From: an uncultured Kineothrix sp.
GTDB lineage: Bacteria > Bacillota > Clostridia > Lachnospirales > Lachnospiraceae
Assembly: GCA_910587275.1 (NCBI GenBank)
Contig: CAJUMD010000151.1
Span: 1-5,152, forward strand
Length of the DNA stretch: 5,152 nucleotides
Direction: 5' to 3'
The translations under genes and the position numbers were made by a program. Positions 1 to 4,576 of this stretch are shown here, piece after piece; the stretch's first letter is position 1, and every line of letters begins with the position of its first letter. A model generated the notes under the pieces. The model was given only the letters and a program-made list of their open reading frames with translations. It was not told the origin of the DNA and made no database searches.

Positions 1-252
1 TCCAAAAGGTCTGTGCATACTGCATAGAGTCCGTCGTACCGAGCCTCGTCAGAAATCTTCCCCTCATCCAGATAATGTTGGATGTCAGCAGCTTCCCCTT
101 CTTTTGTAACTGCTATTTTTCCAATAAACCGGGCCGGGTCATTGGGATTTTTCCGATTCTTTTTGGACTTCCCTGAATCCAGCATCTTCTGTGCCCGCTC
201 CACCTGTTTGTCACGGATGGATTTCTGATAAAGTGCATATTTAGGAAAGTAC
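1..252 (-). pseudogene. DDE transposase fragment, IS1634/IS4-like
   Basis: Reading the minus strand from about 251 down to 1 gives an open frame of about 83 residues containing YALYQKSIRDKQ, KNRKNPNDPARFIGK and ending ARYDGLYAVCTDL at the window edge. I recognise this as the central part of IS1634-like (IS4 superfamily) DDE transposases of clostridia, where the DG-Y-TDL segment carries a conserved catalytic-region aspartate. Transposases of this type are several hundred residues long, so most of the protein is missing here. Going towards the N-terminus, the resemblance stops around 251 (GYFPKYA, where relatives have YSPKYA), and an in-frame TAG lies at 288-290. No start codon with a ribosome site is present. 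The C-terminal part, including the last catalytic glutamate, would lie left of the window. The gene is therefore at least 5'-truncated. The break lies where the toxin module's leader begins, suggesting that the module's arrival or a deletion cut the gene. The family name is from memory of related sequences. Confidence 0.72.
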
Positions 253-267
253 CCATGACAGGGTGGC

Positions 268-320
268 AGCCTCCCGGGCCGGTTGACCTAGCTTGCTAGG
301 AGTACATAGGAAGGGAGGTG
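268..320 (+). promoter_or_regulatory. Toxin mRNA leader with anti-Shine-Dalgarno pairing
   Basis: CCTCCC at 270-275 is the exact complement of the toxin ribosome site GGGAGG at 313-318, with one more possible G-U pair (269 with 319). A smaller inverted repeat, CCTAGC/GCTAGG (287-292 and 295-300), sits between them and could stack inside. Folded this way, the leader would hide the ribosome site, a known control in type I toxin mRNAs. The pairing is seen; its use is inferred. I could not place the toxin promoter with confidence. Confidence 0.45.
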
Positions 321-326
321 CGTAAT

Positions 327-443
327 ATGACAGCATTTGAGATTATCTCAATTTTCATTGGAATACTAACATTGTTAGCGACCTTTGGCAGCCTGACTGT
401 TGCGTTTCTTGCCTTTCTCGATAAGAGGAACAAGAAGAAATAA
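327..443 (+). CDS. Putative holin-like small membrane toxin (type I TA)
   Basis: This 38-residue protein starts MTAFEIISIFIGILTLLATF and ends with a short basic tail, DKRNKKK. It has one hydrophobic helix (about residues 5-31) preceded by a single acidic residue at position 5. This matches the putative holin-like toxin family of Firmicutes (TxpA/BsrG type) in length, helix position and Lys/Arg tail. Such peptides insert into the cell membrane and are held off by an antisense RNA. The ATG at 327 has a strong ribosome site, GGGAGGTG at 313-320, with 6 nt spacing; that site is also the target of the complementary CCTCCC upstream. The stop codon is overlapped by the predicted convergent antisense RNA, and a + strand terminator lies at 509-536. 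Usual roles are plasmid, phage or element stabilisation. Toxicity is inferred from the family and layout. The gene is intact, unlike its neighbours on both sides. Confidence 0.8.
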   Translation: MTAFEIISIFIGILTLLATFGSLTVAFLAFLDKRNKKK

Positions 444-476
444 AAATGCCTATCCTGTCTGCAACACAGGATAGGC
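438..476 (-). terminator. Intrinsic terminator of the antitoxin RNA
   Basis: GCCTATCCTGT (448-458) and ACAGGATAGGC (466-476) form a perfect 11-bp stem with a 7-nt loop. Read on the minus strand, the stem is followed by ATTTTTATTT (447-438), a proper U-rich tail. On the plus strand no T-run follows, so the stem serves the antisense transcript as a terminator and the toxin mRNA as a 3' UTR structure. Confidence 0.75.
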
Positions 477-539
477 GTTGTCCGTAAGGACAAAATACCT
501 TGACTCGGAGCATCCACCTTTGGAGTGGGTGCTTTTCCT
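441..539 (-). ncRNA. Antisense antitoxin RNA (RatA-like type I)
   Basis: The predicted transcript runs leftward from about 539 (7 nt past the -10 box) to the U-run after the hairpin 476-448, giving about 100 nt. It would contain three hairpins in order: 533-509 (9 bp with one G-U), 492-479 (TGTCC/GGACA around a 4-nt loop) and the 11-bp terminator stem. It is fully complementary to the 3' end of the toxin transcript, just touching the toxin stop codon. This is the TxpA/RatA-type arrangement, in which duplex formation leads to toxin mRNA degradation. The promoter and terminator are seen; the RNA is inferred. Confidence 0.68.
509..536 (+). terminator. Intrinsic terminator of the toxin mRNA
   Basis: AGCATCCAC (509-517) pairs with GTGGGTGCT (525-533), 9 bp with one G-U pair and a 7-nt loop, and is followed by TTTT (533-536). 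Termination here would make the toxin transcript cover almost the whole antisense RNA. The short T-run makes it only moderate in strength. Confidence 0.6.
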
Positions 540-545
540 ATGCCT

Positions 546-574
546 AATATAACATAAGGGGCAGGGAAATTCAA
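546..574 (-). promoter_or_regulatory. Sigma-A promoter of the antitoxin RNA
   Basis: On the minus strand, TTGAAT (complement of 569-574) and TATATT (complement of 546-551) are separated by exactly 17 nt. Each box differs from consensus at only one or two positions. Transcription would start near 539 and run towards the toxin gene. A strong constitutive promoter is expected for a type I antitoxin RNA. Confidence 0.72.
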
Positions 575-613
575 CAACTATTTTCCTTTACAAGGTTACC
601 CAAAAAAGAAGCA

Positions 614-637
614 AAAAATTCCGATATCAGAATTTTT
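614..637. promoter_or_regulatory. 24-bp AT-rich dyad, possible operator
   Basis: AAAAATTC (614-621) and GAATTTTT (630-637) are perfect inverted arms around an 8-nt centre that itself contains the palindrome GATATC (623-628). The dyad lies between the antitoxin promoter and the transfer operon. It could be an operator for a dimeric repressor or a weak bidirectional terminator, since both strands end in five T. I recognise no specific binding protein. Confidence 0.35.
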
Positions 638-671
638 CATAAAGAAAAGAAGAAAAAGGAGAGAAGCAAAA

Positions 672-701
672 ATGCGGAAGCAAAGGATCCGTCCTCCCTG
701 A
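672..701 (+). other. 9-codon mini-ORF, possible leader peptide
   Basis: An ATG at 672 follows GGAG (659-662) at 9 nt and encodes MRKQRIRPP before TGA at 699-701. The sequence around its end, CCGTC (689-693) and GACGG (700-704), can form a 5-bp hairpin with a 6-nt loop. The good ribosome site, the basic peptide, the Pro-Pro codons just before the stop (a stalling-prone context) and its place about 90 nt ahead of the first transfer gene would fit a regulatory leader peptide. An ORF this short can easily occur by chance in purine-rich DNA. Confidence 0.2.
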
Positions 702-740
702 CGGTAAAAAAATATTGAAAGAATAACCATCAATAGAAAT

Positions 741-761
741 CCCATACCTGGCAGGTATGGG
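741..761 (+). promoter_or_regulatory. Hairpin ahead of the transfer genes
   Basis: CCCATACC (741-748) and GGTATGGG (754-761) form a perfect 8-bp stem with a TGGCA loop. It is followed by an A-rich stretch, not a T-run, so it is not a standard terminator on the plus strand. It ends 15 nt before the GGAG (777-780) that serves the Maff2-like gene, so it could stabilise the mRNA 5' end or act as an operator. Confidence 0.35.
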
Positions 762-789
762 AGAAAAAATATAAAAGGAGAAAAAGATT

Positions 790-1018
790 ATGAATGCAAT
801 AACGGATGTAGCACAGCAAGTATTAATAGGGCTTTTATCGGCAGTCAGTCGGAGCCGGGTTTGCGTTATGGGGAGCCATTGATGTGGCGACCGGATTCAG
901 CCAGCACAATGCTGCAAAACAGGAGGCAGGAATTCCAAAGGTAATCGGCGGGGTTGCGGTTATTGCCATAGCAAACCTGTTGATTCCCAAAATTTTTGAG
1001 TTTTTGACATTTACTTAA
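790..1018 (+). pseudogene. Maff2-like small membrane protein, frameshifted
   Basis: The frame from ATG 790 (site AAAAGGAG at 773-780, 9 nt spacing) begins MNAITDVAQQVLIGLLSAV and then stops at 880-882 after 30 residues. The rest is intact in another frame: GAGFALWGAIDVATGF, then QEAGIPKVIGGVAVIAIANL, ending FEFLTFT with TAA at 1016-1018. The break coincides with AGTCAGTC (843-850), a 4-bp tandem duplication. Removing one AGTC restores a 74-residue protein with two hydrophobic helices. Length, helix layout and position just before virB6 match Maff2-family proteins of clostridial conjugative elements, which resemble VirB2/TrbC pilin-like subunits. The pilin role is an inference. Either the gene is broken in this copy or the duplication is an assembly error; reversible slippage at the 4-bp repeat is also possible. 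Confidence 0.72.
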
Positions 1019-1031
1019 TGGGAGACAGCAG

Positions 1032-1952
1032 ATGAATTTTATAATGTGTGCAGACTTTATACTGGATGACATAGGTGAATACGTTCAAAATCTGCTGGAT
1101 TCCCTGAAGAAAGTTTTTTTGGAGGCTTTGCGGGAACCCTGCATTACCACGTATTCGGATTTGTTTAGTGAGGCAAAGTATACGACAGCCGCAGCAGCGG
1201 CAGATTTAATGGTAACCCCTGAAAACATGTTCCCTGGTGTATATGAAATAATCAGCCGGATTGCGGAAACCGTCTTCCTGCCGGTTGCCGGGATCATCCT
1301 TGTCTGTATTTTAAGTTATGAGACGGTAAGCATGATGGCGGAAAGCAACCGCATGAAGGAGTTCGGACCGGCGGACGTGTTTGTGCTGGTTGTAAAAATA
1401 CTTGTGGGCGTGATACTTCTGTCCCATGCCACCGACCTGGTCAACACATGCTTTAAGATTGGACAGTGGGCGGTCGGACAGGCAGGCATAGAAGTTGGTG
1501 ATGCAGCCTTAGGGGAAGGGATGGAAGATGCCATTGAAATGATTAACCAAACCACAAGTATTGTTGAAATGATATGGTACATCGTACTTGGGGCACTAAT
1601 GAAACTTCTTATTTCGGGGCTTGGTGTTGTCATAAAACTGGCTGTATGGATGCGTTTCGTGGAACTGTATCTGTTTGTGGTATCCGCGCCCATCCCTTTT
1701 TCAACGTTCTTGAATAAAGAGTGGGGACAGGTGGGGATGAATTACCTGCGCAAGATCCTTTCGCTGGCGTTCCAGCCGGTATACATGATCGTCTGCTTTG
1801 CCATATTTACGGGAATCCTGACCATGTCAGGCACGGGTGAAGGAAGCAGCCTGTTAGGGGAACTTACCAAAGCCTTCGCGGCCATGTGCATACTGGCTCT
1901 TGCCCTGTTTAAAACAGGCTCCATTGCGGATTCGATTTTCAATGCCCATTAA
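1032..1952 (+). CDS. VirB6/TrbL-like conjugal transfer membrane protein (CD1112-type)
   Basis: This 306-residue protein is a polytopic membrane component of the type IV secretion channel, expected to line the inner-membrane path for DNA. Hydrophobic segments are at about residues 78-98, 114-135, 178-220 (two segments), 240-262 and 281-295. The stretch VSAPIPFSTFLNKEWGQ, followed by YLRKILSLAFQPVYMIV (about 217-254), is characteristic of the clostridial VirB6/TrbL-like proteins that I know as the CD1112 family. The N-terminal 70 residues are soluble and lack an obvious signal peptide. The start at 1032 follows GGGAG (1020-1024) with 7 nt spacing and lies 13 nt after the Maff2-like stop codon, so the two are cotranscribed. 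The length is normal for the family and the frame shows no damage, making this the one apparently complete transfer gene here. Without VirB4 it should not support conjugation on its own. Confidence 0.85.
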   Translation: MNFIMCADFILDDIGEYVQNLLDSLKKVFLEALREPCITTYSDLFSEAKYTTAAAAADLMVTPENMFPGVYEIISRIAETVFLPVAGIILVCILSYETVSMMAESNRMKEFGPADVFVLVVKILVGVILLSHATDLVNTCFKIGQWAVGQAGIEVGDAALGEGMEDAIEMINQTTSIVEMIWYIVLGALMKLLISGLGVVIKLAVWMRFVELYLFVVSAPIPFSTFLNKEWGQVGMNYLRKILSLAFQPVYMIVCFAIFTGILTMSGTGEGSSLLGELTKAFAAMCILALALFKTGSIADSIFNAH

Positions 1953-1971
1953 AAAAAGAAGGAGGACACCA

Positions 1972-2118
1972 ATGGACTACATCGTAAAAAGAAACCCCAA
2001 AATCACCATAAAGGTGAGGGAAAACCCGGACGGGAAACGGCCGGCGCTGGAAACCGGGACCGTGGCGGTATACGCCCGCGCACTGCGTAAGATAACGGGA
2101 AAGGGGGGAGGAAGGTGA
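1972..2118 (+). CDS. Small basic protein of unknown function, 48 residues
   Basis: The frame opens at ATG 1972, after a strong site AAGAAGGAGGA (1955-1965), 19 nt past the virB6 stop. It encodes MDYIVKRNPKITIKVRENPD and ends with a basic tail GKGGGR. Upstream in-frame starts lie inside virB6 without a ribosome site, so I prefer 1972. The protein has no membrane segment and is rich in Lys, Arg and beta-forming residues. Its TGA overlaps the GTG of the next gene (GTGA, 2115-2118), indicating translational coupling. I do not recognise a family. It sits roughly where a PrgI-type membrane gene is usual in this cluster, but it does not look like PrgI, which is longer and hydrophobic. The tight spacing at both ends argues that it is a real gene. 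Confidence 0.6.
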   Translation: MDYIVKRNPKITIKVRENPDGKRPALETGTVAVYARALRKITGKGGGR

Positions 2119-3062
2119 AAGAGGAGGCATTCACGGGGGAGCTTGTGGAAGCCCTGTCACGGAAGGGGTATGACGCATCCCCCGCATACTGCATAAGGAA
2201 CAACGGCGGGAAGGCCGTGCTGGCATTCCACGGGACATCCCCCTATTCGCCGGCCTTTGATACCGGGCCGCTGGTGGAACGGTACCGGAAAGGAATGCCC
2301 GTGGGGGAGATTGCAGGGCGGCTTGCGGACCGGCTGGAACAGGCGTCCGCCGCAGGGCGGATGCTGCGTTACCTCCAGCCCGGGGCAGCCGGGTACCGGG
2401 AAATCCGCCAAAACCTGCGGCTCTGCATGGTAAGGAGGGAAGGGAACACGGAATTCCTGTCGGAAACGCCCCACCGCTCCCACGGTGATTTTGCGGCGGT
2501 CGTCTGCTGGGCGGCGGACGGGACCGTGGAAGCCAGCATGGTGATGGGAAAGGAGGCACTGGACGGGCTGGGGACGGGTTTTGACCGCGCCTTCCGTGAT
2601 GCCTACATTAACATGATGGGCGAATTTGAACTGAAAAGCATGGAGGAAATGCTGTACGAAACGGTTGCCGGGAAACTGGAAACGCGGCAGATGCGTGACA
2701 TCCCGGCAGACCGTTACATCCGGAAGATACAGGAGAGGGTGGTATGTTATGACATCAAGAAAATGCAGAAAAACATGTGGGATGCCGTCATGCTGATCAT
2801 ACAGGACCACATATGGGGCAGGGTGGCAAAAAAACGGACGTTAAAAAAGGGGACATGGGTGAACATTGACGAATACCACCTTCTCCTGCGCAAACCGATT
2901 ACCGCCGCCTACTGCGTGGAAATGTGGAAACGCTTCCGTAAATGGGGCGGCATCCCCACGGGAATCACGCAGAACGTCAAGGACCTGTTCCGGTCCCCCG
3001 GAAATCTAGAACATACTGGATACCACGGACTTCATCCTGATTCTGAACCAGGCGGGGGATGA
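2115..3062 (+). CDS. Chimeric ORF: DUF5688-like N-terminus fused to VirB4 C-terminal part
   Basis: The frame opens at GTG 2115, coupled to the preceding stop, after AAGGGGGGAGGAAG. Residues 1 to about 185 resemble DUF5688 proteins of Lachnospiraceae: YREIRQNLRL followed by ETPHRSHGDFAAVVCW (about 94-132), then MGKEALDGLG and KSMEEMLYE. From about 207 the protein changes to the C-terminal part of a VirB4 ATPase: RVVCYDIKK, LIIQDHIWGRV, WVNIDEYHLLL (Walker B, D252-E253) and KRFRKWGGIPTGITQNVKDL. The Walker A motif and the whole N-terminal half of VirB4 are absent. The last 20 residues or so (from G296) are out-of-frame nonsense caused by a frameshift near 2999. A single deletion joining the 5' part of a DUF5688 gene to the 3' part of virB4, and removing prgI between them, explains the structure most simply. 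An original fusion is less likely. The protein cannot hydrolyse ATP as VirB4 does. The DUF5688 call is the less certain half. Confidence 0.62.
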   Translation: MKEEAFTGELVEALSRKGYDASPAYCIRNNGGKAVLAFHGTSPYSPAFDTGPLVERYRKGMPVGEIAGRLADRLEQASAAGRMLRYLQPGAAGYREIRQNLRLCMVRREGNTEFLSETPHRSHGDFAAVVCWAADGTVEASMVMGKEALDGLGTGFDRAFRDAYINMMGEFELKSMEEMLYETVAGKLETRQMRDIPADRYIRKIQERVVCYDIKKMQKNMWDAVMLIIQDHIWGRVAKKRTLKKGTWVNIDEYHLLLRKPITAAYCVEMWKRFRKWGGIPTGITQNVKDLFRSPGNLEHTGYHGLHPDSEPGGG

Positions 3063-3246
3063 CGCGAAAATCCTGGCGGACCACCTGGACATCTCCAGGG
3101 ACGAAATGGCCTACATCAAGACGGGGGAACCGGGAAAGGGACTGCTGTTTGCGGGCAACACGAAAATACCCTTTAAGGACGAGTTCCCGAAGGACACCCT
3201 GTGTTATGAAATCATGACCACGAAACCGGGTGAGGCAATCAGTTAG
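2736..3246 (+). pseudogene. VirB4-like conjugation ATPase remnant (CD1110-type), C-terminal part
   Basis: This is the VirB4-derived segment, given separately to show its full extent. Up to about 2996 it is read in the frame of the chimeric ORF. After the C-run at 2995-2999 the homologous frame continues one base over: EI, a TAG stop (3007-3009) where relatives have Glu, then NILDTTDFILILNQAGDDAK, GEPGKGLLF, FKDEFPKDT and a terminal MTTKPGEAIS with TAG at 3244-3246. So there are two separate lesions: one extra C in a five-C run and a GAG-to-TAG nonsense change. VirB4 ATPases power assembly of the type IV secretion channel. Only the last 170 residues or so of a protein of several hundred remain. 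The decayed frame keeps good family resemblance, so inactivation is recent. Confidence 0.78.
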
Positions 3247-3256
3247 GGGGAAGGAA
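3213..3256 (+). repeat. Direct repeat, copy 1 (3' end of virB4 plus ribosome site)
   Basis: The 34 bases from 3213 to 3246 are identical to 4577-4610 and encode the last ten VirB4 residues plus the stop codon. They are followed by a G-run and AAGGAA, also shared. This copy has five G where copy 2 has seven. It is directly joined to the VirB4 remnant, so it is in its native upstream context. Confidence 0.9.
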
Positions 3257-3258
3257 AC

Positions 3259-3454
3259 ATGTTGACTTACAATAAAAAGTTATACTGGTGTGAAGCCGCT
3301 GAATGGATTGGCTTTAAGAATGGTTTTTATTGTCGGTGTAGGTATTGCTATTGCGTGGAATTTCTATGTGATGGCATTTTATATTGGTAATTTTAGTGTT
3401 TGTATAACTATCTATTGTCAAAATGGAGAAAGGAGTATGAGTTATTATTGTTAA
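3259..3454 (+). other. Unexplained short frames, possible membrane-protein fragment
   Basis: Two overlapping frames occur here. ATG 3259, with a good site GGGGGAAGGA (inherited from the repeat), gives 43 residues rich in Cys, Trp and Tyr (stop 3388-3390), which do not look like a natural protein. The frame open from 3266 gives TIKSYTGVKPLNGLALRM, then VFIVGVGIAIAWNFYVMAF, a plausible transmembrane helix, with stop at 3452-3454; its best start, ATG 3320, has no clear ribosome site. The second looks more like the remains of a membrane protein. I recognise neither. Confidence 0.25.
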
Positions 3455-3496
3455 GAAACAAAACAACGGGGGGGGAGATATTTAATGTGAATTTTA

Positions 3497-3525
3497 TTGT
3501 AAAAACAGGTGTTTTTCTGTATAAT
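3497..3525 (+). promoter_or_regulatory. Sigma-A promoter of the Rpn gene
   Basis: TTGTAA (3497-3502) and a perfect TATAAT (3520-3525) are separated by exactly 17 nt. Transcription should start at about 3531-3532, at the beginning of an inverted repeat. This makes the first in-frame GTG (3532) almost the first base of the mRNA and so an unlikely start codon. Confidence 0.75.
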
Positions 3526-3530
3526 TAAAG

Positions 3531-3568
3531 CGTGACAGGAGAAGGATGTATTAGTATCCCGTGTCACG
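3531..3568 (+). promoter_or_regulatory. Structured 5' UTR hairpin of the Rpn mRNA
   Basis: CGTGACA (3531-3537) pairs with TGTCACG (3562-3568), and inside it GGAT (3544-3547) pairs with ATCC (3556-3559), giving a two-tier stem at the very 5' end of the predicted transcript. The enclosed loop holds AGGAG and a two-codon ORF, ATG TAT TAG (3546-3554). The arrangement could protect the mRNA or tune translation. Alternatively the 7-bp arms could be a protein binding site. The pairing is seen; the function is unknown. Confidence 0.45.
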
Positions 3569-3594
3569 GACTTTTTAAGAATCGGGGTGGTAAA

Positions 3595-4458
3595 GTGCCG
3601 GACGATGCAAAACGGACACCGGAAGTCAGGGCAAAGCGTACCGCAAAAAACAGCGTATTTTTAGACCTTTTCCAAGATAAAAAGAATCTGCTGGGGCTGT
3701 ACAGGACGTTACACCCAGAAGATACGGGCGCAACAGAGGATATGCTGGATATTGTAACGATAGACAATGTTCTGACGGATAATCTCTATAATGATTTAGG
3801 CATCATGGCAGGAAACAGCAGAATGCTTTTGCTTTTGGAGGCACAAGCCAGTTGGACGGTAAATATTTTAATCAGAATACTGCTGTATTTGGCACAAAGT
3901 TACCATGAATATTTTGAACGAACAAGCCAAAGCCTGTATAAGAGCAAGAAAGTAAAGATGCCAAAGCCTGAATTATATATCATCTACACAGGCAACAGGG
4001 GCAGCAAACCTGATACAATATCGCTGTCCAAAGAATTTTTTGACGGCGCGGATATTGATATTGAAATAAAGGCCAAAGTCATATATGAGAGCGACAAGGA
4101 CAATATAATCAATGAGTACATTGTTTTCTGCAAGGTTTTTAACGAGCAGGTAAAAGAGCATGGAATGACAAAGCAGGCGGTTACGGAAACAATCCGTATC
4201 TGCAAGGACAGGAACATTTTAAAAAAGTATCTAAGCAGCAGGGAAGTGGAGGTGGTAACGATTATGATGAGTTTATTTGATGATGAGCAGATTATGAAAA
4301 CTTATACAAAAGATATTAAAAGGGAAACACTAATGGAAAATGCTAAACACATGTTAAAAATGGGGAAATTGACCGTTGAGGAAATTCCAGTTTGTTATCC
4401 GGATTTGACAATGGATGATGCGAAGGAGATTGAAGAAGAACTTATGCAATTAGCGTAA
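3595..4458 (+). CDS. Rpn-family (PD-(D/E)XK) recombination-promoting nuclease / putative transposase
   Basis: From GTG 3595 the protein has 287 residues; the frame stays open back to GTG 3532, but the promoter places the mRNA start there, and GGGGTGG (3584-3590) precedes 3595. Residues in this numbering: SVFLDLFQDKKNLLGLYRTL near the N-terminus (about 20-39), NDLGI with D67, then LLLLEAQ with E82 and Q84. These fit the D...ExQ form of the PD-(D/E)XK core used by Rpn proteins. PELYIIYTG (about 125-133) is a core strand. The C-terminus, MLKMGKLTVEEIPVCYPDLT, matches the short helical segment repeatedly found at the end of Rpn and related family members. Rpn proteins are DNA endonucleases that raise RecA-independent recombination, and some act in phage defence. 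The gene appears complete and has its own promoter and terminator. It lies between duplicated virB4 ends and is AT-richer than neighbours, so it was probably acquired. Which activity it has here cannot be told. Confidence 0.78.
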   Translation: MPDDAKRTPEVRAKRTAKNSVFLDLFQDKKNLLGLYRTLHPEDTGATEDMLDIVTIDNVLTDNLYNDLGIMAGNSRMLLLLEAQASWTVNILIRILLYLAQSYHEYFERTSQSLYKSKKVKMPKPELYIIYTGNRGSKPDTISLSKEFFDGADIDIEIKAKVIYESDKDNIINEYIVFCKVFNEQVKEHGMTKQAVTETIRICKDRNILKKYLSSREVEVVTIMMSLFDDEQIMKTYTKDIKRETLMENAKHMLKMGKLTVEEIPVCYPDLTMDDAKEIEEELMQLA

Positions 4459-4492
4459 CCAGAAAACCAATTCCATATCAATGAGACAGTGC

Positions 4493-4537
4493 AAAGGCGC
4501 ATGGAACAGTAAATTGTGAAAACCATGCGTCTTTTTT
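4493..4537 (+). terminator. Intrinsic terminator of the Rpn gene
   Basis: GGCGCATGG (4496-4504) pairs with CCATGCGTC (4523-4531), 9 bp with one G-U, extended by AAA/TTT at the base. A TTTTTT run (4532-4537) follows. The loop is long (18 nt). It lies 35 nt after the stop codon and closes an independent transcription unit. Confidence 0.75.
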
Positions 4538-4576
4538 GTGCCCAAAAGGAGGGACATGGGAGAACAAGATCCAGGC

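Larger units (their letters stand above)
3257..4576 (+). mobile_element. Inserted segment with Rpn nuclease unit between direct repeats
   Basis: This segment lies between the two copies of the virB4 3' end and is visibly AT-richer than the GC-rich transfer genes on either side. It holds a fragmentary membrane-protein-like frame (3266-3454), then a complete transcription unit: promoter 3497-3525, structured leader, Rpn gene 3595-4458 and terminator 4493-4537. No terminal inverted repeats were found at its borders. A 44-bp duplication is long for a transposon target site, so entry by recombination between two related elements is a real alternative. That it is foreign is inferred from composition and interrupted gene order. 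Confidence 0.5.

Noticed and set aside
283..311. TTGACC at 283-288 as the toxin -35 box
   Set aside because: At 17 nt spacing the -10 would be ATAGGA, a poor match, and the transcript would begin at the ribosome site, losing it.
296..577. 93-codon minus-strand ORF
   Set aside because: It is antisense to the toxin gene and the antisense RNA region, its N-terminal part overlaps the promoter and terminator structures, and its translation resembles no family.
607..672. 11-bp direct repeat AGAAGCAAAAA at 607-617 and 662-672
   Set aside because: It is low-complexity purine sequence in a purine-rich spacer; two copies are not enough to suggest an iteron or array.
1316..1693. 125-codon minus-strand ORF inside virB6
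   Set aside because: It is a shadow of the recognised VirB6/TrbL-like gene, without independent support.
2157..2810. 217-codon minus-strand ORF (and a 142-codon one at 2131-2559)
   Set aside because: These are mirror frames of the GC-rich chimeric ORF; the translations are rich in Pro, His, Cys and Arg, as expected of shadows, and no ribosome site or family supports them.
3262..3286. TTGACT ... TATACT as a promoter
   Set aside because: The spacing is only 13 nt, too short for sigma-A; no alternative -10 box at 16-18 nt.
3532..3594. Start of the Rpn gene at GTG 3532
   Set aside because: The promoter at 3497-3525 places the mRNA start at about this base, so it would lack a ribosome site, and the extra 21 residues lie in the leader hairpin.
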